Source: Gnetum montanum
Lineage: Eukaryota > Streptophyta > Gnetopsida > Gnetales > Gnetaceae
Reading direction: 5' to 3'
NCBI GenBank assembly: GCA_015680685.1
Contig: MNCI01035715.1
Location: forward strand, 1 to 64,000
Length of the DNA: 64,000 nt
Each line of letters begins with the position of its first letter. Within the stretch, counting starts at the first letter, position 1. A program made the translations under genes and the position numbers. Of the stretch, positions 32,297-45,055 are shown piece by piece. A model generated the notes under the pieces. The model saw nothing but the letters and a program-made list of their open reading frames with translations, was not told the DNA's origin and searched no databases.

Positions 32297-33226
32297 TTAC
32301 TACTTATTTAATCTTCCTGGTGTATGATTGATCCCTCTCTTATTTCTAAAATTTATTCCTTACCATCGAACTTATGGTTGTCATTAATAGAAATCCAAAA
32401 AGATCTTATATTTTTTGTTGTTTATCCTTACTTATGACCGTGATATTGAGTTATGATATTTCAAACAATAACTTCAATCTTTACAACCTTGGCTTTACCT
32501 CAAATTTCTTGAGGAAGAGATAGTTGTTAGAGGTCAAATTGATGGTTTCAAAAAAGATTAGAAAACTCTCACATAGGCCAAAAATCCATAAGATACATAT
32601 GATGTGTCTGTGTGTGTATTGTTTATTAATTATTGTTTTTCATGGTATTCATATGCTAGTAAACTTTGGGCTATAGATCGAATCAGGAAGAGGTGATGGA
32701 AAAGAAAGTCCAAGGAGGAATGAGGCAAGCTAAAGGCTCATAATCATATTTTTTATAGTTATTATATATGTATGTATGTATGGATGCATGAATATCTATA
32801 TATATGTATCTATATTTAATATCTTTGATTGTAATTAGAAATAGTGCACTGGGCAAGCTTCAAGTGGACAAGGATTGAGTGGTATATAAAAGGGAAAGGA
32901 ACCAAAGGTAAATTGAAATTACTTGTTAAGTTTTGAATACTTCCCTTTTTAATTTTCTTTCCACATTTTGTGTTGTGTATATCCTTAGGTTAATAATACT
33001 TTATTCAAGAGTTGGGAAAGGAATCCTCACATAGGTCTAGGTCTGATGGAACTATAAACCCCCTACGAAGTCTCCATAGGTAGATTCCCCATGGGTAACT
33101 CTAATAAAAAGTTCAAGTTTGTTTGGGAGCCCAAAAATTGTATTGGTAATCCCTTCTTCTAAATCCATTTCCATCAACATAATTTCTTTAGTTACCATGA
33201 AAGGCTTTTCCTACTCTCTAGGATAA
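32297..33226. other. No gene recognised; promoter-like stretch and TATG microsatellite
   Basis: Contains a TATG/TATA microsatellite (32762-32815) and a good TATA box in GGTATATAAAAGGGAAAGG near 32891, as in LTR promoters, but no LTR ends could be set. Confidence 0.35.
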
Positions 33227-33780
33227 ATGATGGTTTTTATAGAGGAGAAAGTCATTCTTCTTCATAATATGAGCAATCAAATCACTAAGAATACTCTACA
33301 CTCTATTAGTGAGGAGTCATATCTCCTAAGAGAATCCAAGTCCTGTGACTTTAAGAGCAACTATGAATTAGTGCATTTTGGTTATTCCTCCACATTTCAC
33401 ATAGTTTTCAAAGATGCGCTAGAGATTACCAAGAATCCTGAACAAATTCTAGGGAATTGGAAAACATTGCTTGCTTGGCTTAGCACTTATATAATCATGA
33501 ACATATCCTCTAAATTGAAAATGGTTGGCTCAATGTAAGTAATGTTTTTTTATTATATTTATTTTTCTTCTTCTTCTTACCTTTTGCTTATAACCCTTAT
33601 GTTATGTGTGTAGAGAAAGAAGAAAGAATGGCAAGAGGACATGGCGTAACGGGTAACTCAAGTCAACTTGTTAGAGTTAGAAAATAAAAAGACCAAAAAC
33701 ACAAAGGCTACTACAAAGAATGCAATCAAGTACATTCAACAACTCTACAATGAAGCAACTTTATGATGGCTTGGCTAGAT
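33227..33780 (+). pseudogene. Possible two-exon coding fragment, family unknown
   Basis: An open frame of 103 codons (33227-33538) includes SNYELVHFGYSSTFHIVFKD and ITKNPEQILGNWKTLLAWLS. It runs into GTAAGT at 33536; 70-80 bases later, after a T/C-rich tract (TTTTTCTTCTTCTTCTTACC), GTGTGTAGAG offers an acceptor. The second part reads KKKEWQEDMA, then VTQVNLLELENKKTK and NAIKYIQQLYNEATL, coiled-coil in character, with one stop. The splice signals make an intron of about 77 bp plausible. I do not recognise the protein; a remnant of a host gene or of a DNA-transposon gene are both possible. Confidence 0.4.
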
Positions 33781-34017
33781 GTTAGAATATAGTTCAGAAG
33801 AACGATGCCACCAAGGAAGAGTGGGTGGCTTAAGAAAAAGTTACCAAGGATCTTCATCAGTCTTTTACTTTTGGATGTTTAATCTAACCTATGTTGTCCA
33901 TGTTTACTCTTTTCTATGTTCCATTTTCTTTATTGATGTACTTCATTTCTTTTTTATCAATAATAGAACCTTTTTTAACAATTTTTTCTTCTTTAATCCA
34001 CTTTTGGCTTCTAGACC

Positions 34018-34036
34018 ATGATTTTCTCTAATACCA
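34018..34036 (-). promoter_or_regulatory. Decayed primer-binding site, initiator-Met type
   Basis: The minus strand reads TGGTATTAGAG next to the LTR, one transition from the TGGTATCAGAG complement of initiator tRNA-Met used by many plant elements. It sets the LTR at 34039 as a 5' LTR on the minus strand. Confidence 0.65.
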
Positions 34037-34038
34037 AA

Positions 34039-34538
34039 TGTAATATCCCATACTTGAATCTCAATGATTATGATCATCGATCATGTAGAATCATTGTTAA
34101 ACATTGAAATAATTCAAATAATGGATTAAAATGTAAAAGTAATGGCAGGAGAATGGAATAAGAAGGAAAATAAAAAATATACTTTATTAATGAAATTTAT
34201 CTAAGTACATTGTCAATGGCCCTAAGTTATCTTCCAATGACACTTATGATCCTTAGAGGCAATCTTGCATTGTCAGCACAACTAGATCATAAGATTGAAG
34301 GGGTGATCAATCCCTTCTTATCCTACTTCACCCAGCTCTTATCACTCATCATTCTAGCTCTACAACTCCATTTTTGGCATGACCTCTAAGTCCCAGCCTT
34401 AAATGTCATAGGTTAAACCCATCCTCAAAGGGCACTGTGAATAGTTACAACTCTTCATAACAAGGCACCTCTTCTTTCAAAGATTAGTTACATTGTTAAT
34501 AACACAATTCTATCCTTAACAAAGAATGGAATGTTACA
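34039..34538 (-). mobile_element. 5' LTR with TGTAA/TTACA ends
   Basis: 500 bp from TGTAATATCCCATAC to GGAATGTTACA. The flanking five bases (CCAAA, ATCAC) do not match, as expected if the primer site, not the target, lies on the left. Similar in block order to 2439-3005 and 9501-10071. No internal coding region is recognisable on the low-coordinate side. Confidence 0.65.
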
Positions 34539-36899
34539 ATCACTAGTTGTTGCTTCTGAAAAAGATGGATACTTATTCATTGTTAATGCTTATTATTATT
34601 CTATCTCTACATGGTACGACATTAATATTACTAGAGCAAGGAAGCATCTATTCTTTTTGCCTATCATAAGATTGCATTACTTTTGGATTTGATATGAGAT
34701 CTTCTATTTTGCCTAAATTCATATTTATTGTATTAATAATAGAAAAAAATTGGTTACAATTATCTTAATTATTTTTCCATAAATGACATAACTTACTATA
34801 TAAGAAATAAATAAAGGTGCTATTAAGATTGGCGTTTAGAAACAATGAAATCTATTTAAATGAAATTAGAGTTCTTGTACAATAAAAATTGTTACTATTC
34901 AATAAATGTACTAAGATATTTGCTAATAGTAAAATGTTCATTCATGATATTATTGAATGCTGGTAATAATTTTTCTTAGGAATCATGAAAATTATTGCAA
35001 TCATGTGTATCTATTAAAATAAAATTTTCTTTACCTTCATTAAAGATATTTGCTATAGTATTACCTACAATAATGATGTCTTTCCAATTGTATTTCAACC
35101 ATAACTTGCAATGATTTTATATAGTGGTTTTTTAAACATTGGAATAACCACCCCTTTGCAATATCGATGATTGCATTAACTTGGTGACTAAATAAACTTT
35201 GGCTTGTTTGTGTTAAGTTTAGTGACACAATGATCACAAGGCTCAAGAAAATTAAAAGTTAATTATGTTGACTTATATTAATGAAAAAAGTTAGTGATTT
35301 TAGATATATTATAAACACTTAATTATCTATAGTGTTTATAAGGACAAATGTTTTTAATATAAACTTAATGTATGTAAAATAACTTCAACTTAATCTAGAT
35401 GACATGTCTTGTGTGTTATACATTTTGAATGAAAGAACAAAAAATATACATAATTTTGAGAAAACTACTATGATGGTTAATAAAATAGACATGCCAAATA
35501 GATAAAATTACTTAACATAAGTTAAGAGAAGAACTTAACAAATTTTTAGATTATTAAGTATTTAAATGTACAAGACTATGATAGTGTAAATTGTTACTCA
35601 TGGTATTACATAATATAGACCTTATTTAGAATGTTAAGATTGATATAATACACCATATCCTTANCGTAGATGGAAAAACCATTAAGTGATTGCTAGAAAA
35701 ATGCCTAGGGAGGATAGTGGAAATTACAAGGTAAGCTAAAGCATATAACACTAGAACGCAAGGGTCACAACCAAGGACACAATTACAAAAATGTCATTGA
35801 TTGAACTAAATAAACCTAATCTGAAACATCATATCTTATGCAAAATCAAAGAAAAATTTAAATAAAAGTTGCAAGTAGCCATAAATTAGACACAGCTTCA
35901 TAGTTGTTGGAGACCTTTCAACAAATTTTCTTTTATGTTGTTAGCATTATGCATTTATTCAATGCATTCATCATGTTTGTACCCTAATGGAAGCTATTAG
36001 AGCCATTCACAATGCATGGAACTCTATCAAGAATAATCACAAGGAGAAAAAGAGATGTTGATGAAATTGGATGAAAATGTACCTAGGGAAGGGGAGAGTT
36101 GGTGGATGTTGGAATAATGAACACATAAGGGATGACTTCATTGAACCCATAAAATATAGAATCTTCTAGAAATTTTTGCCTTGAATCCTTGTGTCATACA
36201 AAATAAGGAAGCCATAGGCATAGGCCATGTAAGTTAATAGTCAAATAAGGCAAGGAAGAAGAGTCCTTGATACATACCTAATGCACTATGAACCTAAAAT
36301 TAGAAGTCAAAAAAGGATTGAACCCTTGAACCACAATGTGAATGGGCTAGAGTTGTGAGATAGGCCTAGAATAGGCAAAGTCCATAGGGATCTATGTAGG
36401 AAAAATAACATGTTAATATTGTAAACATTAAGGAGATTCATAGGAACATCGAGCAAGTTTAATGGGTGTGAGGCCTATAAGCCATTTGGACCAACACATA
36501 GGAATAGATTTATTGATAAGCATGCATTTGCAGACAATAGGAGTAATGAGTAGCTACCTGCTTGTCTAAGTTGCTATTAGAATTTTGGACCACCTATTCC
36601 TACATTAGAGAGCTAGGGGAGAAATGAGTAGATGTAAATGATGAAAAGAGGAATGGAAGAAGAACCTCTAAGGGTTGATAGCACTGAAGCAATAGGTCCA
36701 CCAACCCAATTGAAAGCATACTCTCTTGAGGAACCAAAATAGCTAGAGTTCAAAGAGCTAAAGGAGGGACAATGGACTAATTCGCAAATCACATCACTAT
36801 TAGATAAGACACATCAAAAGTATTTAGTGAGGAATCCACAGGATCAACCATATGAATATATACCTAAGAGTTAAAGAAATTCATTCAAGAAAGTTAATT
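34539..36899. other. No gene recognised
   Basis: AT-rich sequence with a single-N join at 35664. No family motif seen on either strand; the minus frame at 35061-35246 is not supported by anything else. Confidence 0.4.
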
Positions 36900-36949
36900 A
36901 CATTCAAAGGTTCTATATACTAAAATTAGCCTAAAGTCTAAAATGAACA

Positions 36950-37720
36950 CTAGTTAACAAGAAAAACTTCAAGTCTAGGATGAGATATCTCATAATTTAG
37001 CAAATAAGTTTGGCCCAAATGGAAAGTAGCCCATTGTGAAGGTAAGCACCATTATACTTAGTAAGAGTAAGTGTCCCTTTAAGAAAGCACTGAACAATGT
37101 AAAAAGCCTAGCATTCCATCCTTGAAATGAAGAATCTATGATTTGGAAGGCTAGTGGCTATGATGACTAACTTAACTGCTATTAATCATGAAGTCTTCAT
37201 TGAACTCTAGCTATATCTTGATGCTAATATGACCTTGTATACTATCCACTTAAAAAAGGAATATCAATGTAACATAATATTGTTACTGCATTCATAAAAG
37301 GAATATGGACTGTGACATTTTATTTCCCTCCAATTTTCTCATAGGAATTCAAGATAGAATTAAAATCACCCATAAGAAATACTAGGTCTATAATGTGTTT
37401 TATTATTGAGGGAAATTTTTCCCAATATGAGGCAAGATTTTTAATTTGGGAAGGTCCATACACATTGATTAAAATCCAATCTAGTGTTCCTAAAATCTGG
37501 ACAACAAGAGAGTGAATTAGACCAAAGTATGGAAACTGTAAAATAAGATTTCCAAATTGTCCAAAGTCCATGTAAACTTATAGAAGATCTAATAAAACAA
37601 AAACCACATTGAGGAAAAGGTAGCAAATAGTAGTGATAATCCTTACTTCATCTATTTTAGTTTCCTATAAGCAATGAAAATCCAATTCTTCTTCTACATG
37701 ATGTGTTATGATGGGTTGTG
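36950..37720 (-). pseudogene. LINE endonuclease fragment
   Basis: Minus frame 37320-37571 (83 codons) contains the APE-type endonuclease blocks LDWILINVYGPS and LVFLMGDFNSILNSYEKIGG, that is N-x-Y-G-P and G-D-F-N with the E-K-x-G-G tail typical of plant L1-type LINEs. Upstream (about 37690) LDFHCL-ETKIDE matches the L-Q-E-T-K block with a stop for Gln. Downstream to 36950 the frame decays; an IPFLSG-YTRSY stretch with a stop may be the next EN block. The enzyme nicks target DNA. No RT domain follows in the window, so the copy is truncated or interrupted. Confidence 0.8.
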
Positions 37721-39785
37721 GGTTCTCCACACTTGAAGCATTCAAAACTTCTTTTAGGGCCACTATAGCATTTGGATTAATTTAATAAGCACTTATACAA
37801 GATTCTATATAAAATAACATTCCTATTTTGGATGCCAAACTTTAGCACATTAAAGCGTTTGGCAAAATATAATGTTAAAATGTCTAATTCCATCCCATAA
37901 AAAATCAATTACTATTACATTTGGTGATTTGTTGTTTTGTGAAAATACATTCTTTCCATTATCTATAATCAAAACCCTTCTGGTCTAGAAATACCAAAAA
38001 TCCCCACAATTTTAAAATCCACCTATGAATGAAAACATTCCACATATCCATATCCAAATCGCACAACAAAACCCAATGGTAAGACAAATCCTAAAAATTT
38101 TCTTTTATCCATTGATAATATTTAGTAGGCCAAGGATGAAAAAAACCATCCCAAAACTTTAAAATAATCAATTTCTTGTAATAATTGTTCATAAACAAGA
38201 GAAAAAAATGGTAAAAAATCCAAATATTGTCCATGATTTGGAAAATTCTTACCTATCTTTTCCATGATTTTGTCACTTTCTACACTTGAAAGTGATTCAA
38301 TGGCTAGTCTATCTAGCTAATAAAAGCACATTTTTGCAAAATATTTTCCAATGACACATCTACTAAGAAATTTTTCTTGATATGTTTTCTAGCATAAATC
38401 ATCCTTGAAGGGGCCATCCATCTCTTTTGCCAAACTCAATTTATTATTATTTATTATCCTCACTTGAGCATCAAGTTCATATTCAAGTGCATTCAACTTA
38501 CAATTTTGATTATGACCTTTCCTATCATTTTGATTTAGAGGACTCATTTATTGTAATTTGGACTTAGGCAATAGGATATCAAACTATTTATTATTAGTGG
38601 ATAAGTTAGGTTTTGTACATAGGAGGCAATTGTCACTATTTTTAAACATTTTTCTTTTATCTTATCCTACATTTTTCTACTCCTTTGCATGTATTTTTAT
38701 GAATGTCTATCATTTTTCTTGTTACTTTTTTTTCTTGGCATCCTATAATTTTCATATGTTGCATTTTATTTTATTCATAATTTTTAATTTTATTTAAGTA
38801 ATACCTTTCTAACCTAAGCCTAGTTAGTAAGATGACATATCATAGGCACTAACATCAACTAATAAATGACCTACAAGCATAGTTATGATTTATAAGTGCT
38901 CATGTCAATAATATCATGCTATACATATAGTGTAGATGTGTTAGTAGTAATGAATATTATATCTGAGGTGTTAAAGGACAATCTATTCTATTTGTAATAT
39001 TGTAATGATGAAGAAAAATCTCAATATTTATTATGGTTCATGAATTGTGCCAAAAAATAATCCACTTAAATAAAGAAGTCATACACTTGTAATTCACCAC
39101 TACAAGCATTCACAACTCTAAGTTGAAGAAAAAAAATCCAAGAATTCCACTAAGGATTGGCAAAAAATTATCCTTTGACATGATGGTGGGCTCATATTTA
39201 TAGACATGGCTATATTAAACTACATTGTATCTATGACATCGTATATTGAGCTATGATGTCATATCTATGATATCATAGTTCTTTTATAAATATTTCATCA
39301 TATAGGTGCTAGTGTAAGTTTGAGTACATCAAGCTCAAGTCATCAAGTATCTATGGGAAGCACTAAAGACTATTGCCCCATAATGAGCCACTTACAAGAA
39401 GTTTTTTTTTTCTGAATAATGAGCTAGCATCAAGATGATTTGTAAAATTTATTCAATGTGTCTATGAGTAGTACTCTAGCAATTATTAATCCTATGGGAG
39501 ATGTTGTCATCACCTTTCTTGAAAAAATTCCTATGATTTTAGAATTTTTAATAAACTTTCTAATAATATTAGCGTAAGGAGATAGTGCAACTATAATGAT
39601 CATGCCATACTAAAAAAGAAAAATAGTTGTATAATTGGTCATAGATAAAATGTTTGAATCTTTGAAAGCCCTTGTAACACCCATTCCAAACTTCACTATT
39701 ATCCCAGACATTCAAGTGCTTGTGGGGGTTTATTCAAGAAAAACCAAGATGATGAGTGTAAACTAACATAAGGAAGTATTAGATA
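37721..39785. other. No gene recognised
   Basis: AT-rich spacer. The plus-strand frame 38558-38797 is hydrophobic but has no family signature. The first trace of the next element appears at about 39790. Confidence 0.35.
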
Positions 39786-39789
39786 AATT

Positions 39790-40130
39790 GGATGAATCTA
39801 GGAAGATGATTCTAAATATCTTCAACATTCCTGAATATATCACAACAACCTAGCCTAAAAAAGAATTGATGGTAGTGGTGTTTGGTCTAGAAAAGTTCAA
39901 GCATTATGTGCTTGGATACAAGGTGTTTGTGCACATGAATCACAATGCCATCCACTTCTTGATGAATAAGCCAACGATGAGCCCCAATGTCATATGGTGA
40001 TTGGTGATCTTATAGGAATTCAATCTCATGATGGTAGATCAAAAGGGCATTAAGAATATGCTCACTAATCACTTGTCTCGGTTACAATGGGACAACAAAG
40101 AGGAAACCCACTATATGATATGTTTCTTGA
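39790..40130 (+). pseudogene. RNase H remnant of a 5'-truncated Athila-like element
   Basis: Reads KKELMVVVFGLEKFKHYVLG, then MNHNAIHFLMNKPTMSPNV and MLTNHLSRLQWDNKEE, collinear with the RNase H of the minus-strand element at 26470-26740. The N-terminal half of the domain and everything upstream (RT, PR, gag, 5' LTR) are missing. Sequence before 39790 does not align. Confidence 0.75.
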
Positions 40131-41262
40131 TGAACTCCTCTTTGTTGGGGCTTTAACTAAAAAATTGGCCAATGAGCCTAAATGGTATGATGGCATTCTC
40201 ACCTATCTTCTCATCCAAGAGATGCCACAAGGGTTTGACCACTAGAAGAAATAGTAGTTTCTTCACTAGGTAAAACGCTTCATGGAGATCAACAAAAACC
40301 TCTACAAGGTGTGCACTAATGGCTTGGTTTGTTGGTGTCTCCCTAATGTTGATCAACTATGTGTTCTCTAATATGCTCATGAAGGTCCTTGTGAAGGCCA
40401 CTATGCTAGGAGATGCACAACCATTAAAATCCTGATTGCAAGGTACCATTGGCCAACAATTTTTAGGGATGCTCATCAATATATCAACTCTTGTAAATGT
40501 TTGCAATGAGATGATGGAATGACCACTTGAATGGAGGGACCTCAATAATGTATTAAACCATTGAAACCCTTCAACATCTAGGGCATTGATTTCACAGATC
40601 CCATCATGCCCATTTCAAATGGAAAGGTGTACATCATAGTCACTGTTAACTATTTTATGAAATGGGTAGAAGTAGCAGCTGTCACAGACTATACATCTTC
40701 TTCTAGTACTTGGTTCATACAAAAAAATGTTGTAAACATGTTTGATATGCCACATGCATTAATTTTTGATAATGAAACTCACTTTATAGGCACTACCTTT
40801 TGGAAGCTTATGTAACACTTGAGGATTAAACATAAACTCACAACACCCTACCACCCCCAAGCCAATGGTCAAGCTGAGGTTACCAATAAAGAAATCACAA
40901 GGATTCTAACAAGAACTATCAACAAATATAGAAAATACTGGAGCATGAAACTCAACAATGCCCTTTGGGCCTATCACTCAACATGGAAACTTTCTATAGG
41001 TAACTCTTCCTATCAGCTTGTGTACAGAAAATTACCAATACTTCCTATTCAATATAAGATCCATACACTTTCAATAGCCTATGAACTTGACCTTAACTTG
41101 AGTCTAGCACAAAAAGAAATATTAATGAATCTCAACTTGCTAGACAAAAATCAATTGGTGGCCCTATCATCTAATGAGTTGCACAAGGCATACAACAAAA
41201 AGCACCATGACCTTAAAATCAGCAAAGTGAAGTTTCAACTAAGAGATAAGGTTCTCTACTAG
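40131..41262 (+). pseudogene. Integrase of the 5'-truncated Athila-like element
   Basis: Frames 40606-40815 and 40819-41262 together hold most of the enzyme. IDFTDPIMPISNGKVYIIV has the first Asp, ALIFDNETHFIG the second Asp and PYHPQANGQAEVTNKEI the catalytic Glu, so the D-D-E triad is present, unlike the copy at 25.8 kb. The C-terminal part follows (YWSMKLNNALWAYHSTWK; KFQLRDKVLY). One stop separates the two frames, and the zinc-binding N-terminus at 40350-40510 is broken by stops. Confidence 0.88.
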
Positions 41263-43564
41263 AATCCCACACATGTACCTCAATGAAATAATTTCTAGAC
41301 ATTATGGGAAGGACCATATATAATTTATGACAATTTTTCTTATAGGGCCATGATGATCTACAAACCTAAGAGCCCAAACAAAAAACAACTGGTCACCATA
41401 CAACAAGTCAAACCTTTCCACAAGCATAAGCCAGCTAATACAACACATGCCTCATTAGATGAACAACCATGCTCAATATTTCAAATCTCCTCCTTTCAAC
41501 TTAGTTGTGGGGGAGATGGCCATCCATGCTAACTATATAAGTGACTCCTTATTTTTTCATCTTTTTGTTTCACAAATTTTTATTTTACATCTTGTTGCTT
41601 TTACGACCTTTTGTTTAACACATTCTTTATTTTATATCTTCTTTTTTTCATGTTATTAATCTTTTCTAATTTTTATTTTATAAAATCATTATTAAATTTG
41701 TTATTTCTTGAATATTTTACATGTTCTTTTATATTTTCTTTTATTCTAGTTGATTTTCTAACTTTTTGTTAATAAGTATCAGGCATAGTGGTAATTTGTT
41801 ACTTGATGGTGGTATGTACTATTTTTTATTTGATTGTTGGTGTCTGGATTTTAGCTTTAAATTTTGTTATTGATAATTAGAACATGGTTTCTTGTTTATG
41901 TAATAGGAAATGAGTTGACAACATCCACCCATCCACAAACTCTATGGTTTTCCTTATTCTAGAAATGTGCAATCCCTTTTTCATTAACAAAACTATAACA
42001 AATTTGTGACTTTGGTACTTTCTAAAATTGGAAAGGAATTCAAAGGTTTGAATAGGTTGTGACTTCAAGGGGATTCATTATTATTTGTGCCTTTCTACTT
42101 TCTAGGATGCATGTGTGTTTCATGGATTTCTTGCCATTCTATGTCAACCAATAAAAGGAAGTTGAATAAGTCTTTGCATAGTGTGGTTCTCATTAAAAAA
42201 TGATGGGAATTCAAAGCATATACCTTAGACACAATAAATGAATAATTCTTTTCATGGTATGGTTTCCATTTCAAAGAAAAATAATGGGAATTTAAAGAAC
42301 ACCTCTTAGACAAAATAAACAGGCTACAAGCACTAGTTATGGGACTAGAAAGACATGTTAACCATGCTTAAAGGTCCCCTCTAACTAAGGCCCTTTCTCA
42401 CTTCCTACCTCTCTTTTCTTCTCTAATAAGGAACGATGGTTGTTCTATCGATGTACTTTTGTGTCTTGGGGGGTGGGGAGGTGGTGGGGTGGGTGGTGGG
42501 CTAGTCTTAAAATGGTGATGGAAAGTCACTAAATGTGGTTAGTTTTGGTCTGGACTAAGGATGAATATTATCAAGTCATTTAATTGCAAAATTCACAAGG
42601 GACTTTATGTAACCTTAATTAATAACTCCATTTCACTATCTCTCATCCATTTATTCTTTCCATGTTTTACCTCACTATCAATTTCATGTTCTTGTTGAAA
42701 GTCCTAGTTTGATGTGTCAAAATTCTCACATATTTTCTTTTGGGTTTTTGTACTTAACCTTCTGTAACCATTAATCATCCACAGGATCCACAGACTCCTT
42801 GGTTTGAAGTTATGTAAGGGTAATACAAGGCTTGTGCTTGCTTTGGGAAGGACCCACTTACATATCTTTTGGTTGGGTTAGTTAAGTTCTTTATCCTTAG
42901 ATACTTATATAATCAAATCCTTTTATTTACCTCATCAATGACATCCAATTGTGTACATATTCACAACATTTTTTAGTGAAACCTTTTATTTTTATTGTTG
43001 TGAATTCTTACATCCTCTTTAGGCATTTCATCCTATTTGAACTTTTTTTCAAATTTGATGAACCGCTTCTCCATTTTACCCTATTTGTCAATCTTCCCAC
43101 TAACACTACTAAAGAAATCAATCTACCATAATCACAACCTAGTTGAGTGTAACCATTGATGAGATAAGGTACTTAACAACTAGATCTTAAACATTACATA
43201 CTAATTTGCAATTCTGTTGTGACTGTAGCCAAAAGAATGGATTGGAAGCAATACTATCTTCACCACAGATGATGTGGTAGTACCACATGATGAGGACTCT
43301 TCATGATCGTTGAATCTTCTTTCTTGCTCTTTAGCTGCCAGAGGAGTGGATGTTAGTTTTGTCCAAGGTGTTCCCTTCTCTTATCATGAACATCCAATTT
43401 TGTAAAAGATTGCAATCTGTATACTTGGGCACTTCAAATTTGTTTGTTCCATCTGAGTCAGTTTGTATATCAGTCAATAATCCTATACCTTTCCAATATT
43501 TTGTAAAAAACTTGTTCCTCCTCTTCTTCACTCAAGGACAAGTTTTTATTTAGTTGTGGGGGTA
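41263..43564 (+). mobile_element. 3' non-coding region and polypurine tract
   Basis: Collinear with the complement of 23184-25340. It starts with a conserved frame tail (SPPFNLVVGEMAIHANYI at 41480-41530, also seen at 25140 on the other strand) and ends with TTTAGTTGTGGGGGTA, the polypurine tract before the LTR at 43565. No env-like protein is visible. Confidence 0.75.
42468..42505 (+). other. G-quadruplex-prone G-run cluster
   Basis: Within 33 bases there are six runs of three or more Gs separated by one to seven bases (GGGGGGTGGGGAGGTGGTGG and onward). The collinear position in the minus-strand element at 24.25 kb reads only CATCCCCTGAGAC on the plus strand, so the tract expanded in this copy. 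Confidence 0.7.
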
Positions 43565-44443
43565 TGATGAATCATGTTTTAACTAGATTTGATATCAGAG
43601 CCTCGATATCGAATACCCAATATTTGAGCCTAAGATGCAATGTCGAATATCCGATATCACGGGGTATCTACCAGCCTATAAATATAGCACTTTGGCTCAT
43701 AATTGAAATAGTTTTTGATATAGTTTTTCATCAATTTTTGTCATAGATAGTGAAGCTCTTGCAGTTTGCTTTCTCCAAACTTAGAATATTTTCTAAGTGC
43801 CCATAGCAAGAGTCTAAGTGTGTACAGATCTTTATTCGAACACTAATGTACTTGAGCATAGCAATGTGATGGGAATAAAAATGAATCATTTTTATCCTCC
43901 TTGCAACACAAAGAATAGATTAATGCTTCTTTGATGCATTTAATATTCATGCACTTTATTTTTAGGAACTTCACTTTAATGCACTTTAATTAAGCAATTA
44001 ATTTCTAGTTGTTAATGAACATAAGCACAACCACCTTGAGTATATGAGTAGCACCTGGTAACCCAAAAACGCTTAACGTTTAATAGCCCAATAGAACTAT
44101 ACATGTTCAAGATGTGTCTAGAAAATGGGAATGGGTACTTGTGTTAGGCTAGCTAGGTAGTAGAATGATTAGATATTAAATTGCTCTACCTTACATTCTT
44201 GTTGTAGGGAATTAAACCTACAAAACATAAAATGATAAAAATCACGTGCCTCAGTTACACTTAAACAATATCCTTAAACTTCACAAGTGTAGTTGGAAAG
44301 ACAACAAACATTCTCAACATCCATTTCACTTTCTAGAGAATTAGTGCATTGACTAACTGTAGGTCCATGGAATTCGACCAAATTATGTGTGAAAACCTCA
44401 ATGATTCGTATGGTTGGGCATAGGGGTACCTTTCCACTCATCA
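43565..44443 (+). mobile_element. 3' LTR of the 5'-truncated Athila-like element
   Basis: 879 bp from TGATGAATCATG to TTCCACTCATCA. U3 holds several GATATC/CGATATCG motifs (43590-43665), and a TATA box lies at 43677. Immediately after its end lies the broken LTR of an opposite-strand relative (44444-44945), which shows that this element inserted into that LTR. Confidence 0.9.
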
Positions 44444-44945
44444 ATTGTGTTACTAAGTAATTACACATGAATGCTCACAATCAGTTATACTCATTTCAGT
44501 TAATGACAAGAATAATAAATAATAATAAATGAAAACATTAGCTAAGTGAAACAGTAAATATTTAAGTAATTTAAGCTAATTAAAAGTAATAATAATGCTA
44601 AGTGGATGCTACAATGATGGAAGTAATATCGATCTTCATTGCCAAACATGTAATGTGTCCAAGTACGTCACACGTGAATAAGAATGTTGTACAATCACTT
44701 AACATTACATTGTGGGCATACACTAGGAACTAAGAGAACTTGAAATCAAAAATCTATGAATCTATTCTACCTTCTCTATATGTTATATCCCAATTATGCA
44801 TCCAAGTGTGGTATTTATAGGCTCACATGGAAGGGGTGATATTGGATGTCTAACATAAGAGGTTATGCCTCGATATTGAACACTTGATATCATGACTCTG
44901 ATATCAAATATCCAATATCACAGCCCTATAGAACATGACTCATCA
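44444..44945 (-). mobile_element. Truncated LTR, opposite orientation, target of the insertion
   Basis: Read on the minus strand it starts TGATGAGTCATGTTC, has GATATTGG/GATATC motifs, a TATA-like GCCTATAAATACC near 44810 and a diverged transcribed block, and then stops at 44444 in the part corresponding to the middle of U5 (around GCTTGGTAAT of relatives). The missing end should lie beyond the 5' end of the inserted element but was not found. Confidence 0.7.
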
Positions 44946-45055
44946 TACCCCCGCAACTAAATGAAAACTCATCCTTAAGTAAAAAAAATGAGGAGCAAGT
45001 TCTTTACAAAATATTAGAAATGTATGGGATTATTGACTAACTTAACTATACACAC
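44946..45055 (-). mobile_element. Polypurine tract and 3' region of the truncated element
   Basis: Aligns with 23184-23290 (complement of the CTAGTTGCGGGGGTA-type tract, then AACTCATCCTTAAGT and GGGATTATTGACTAAC). Alignment ends near 45055, where unrelated sequence starts. Confidence 0.7.
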
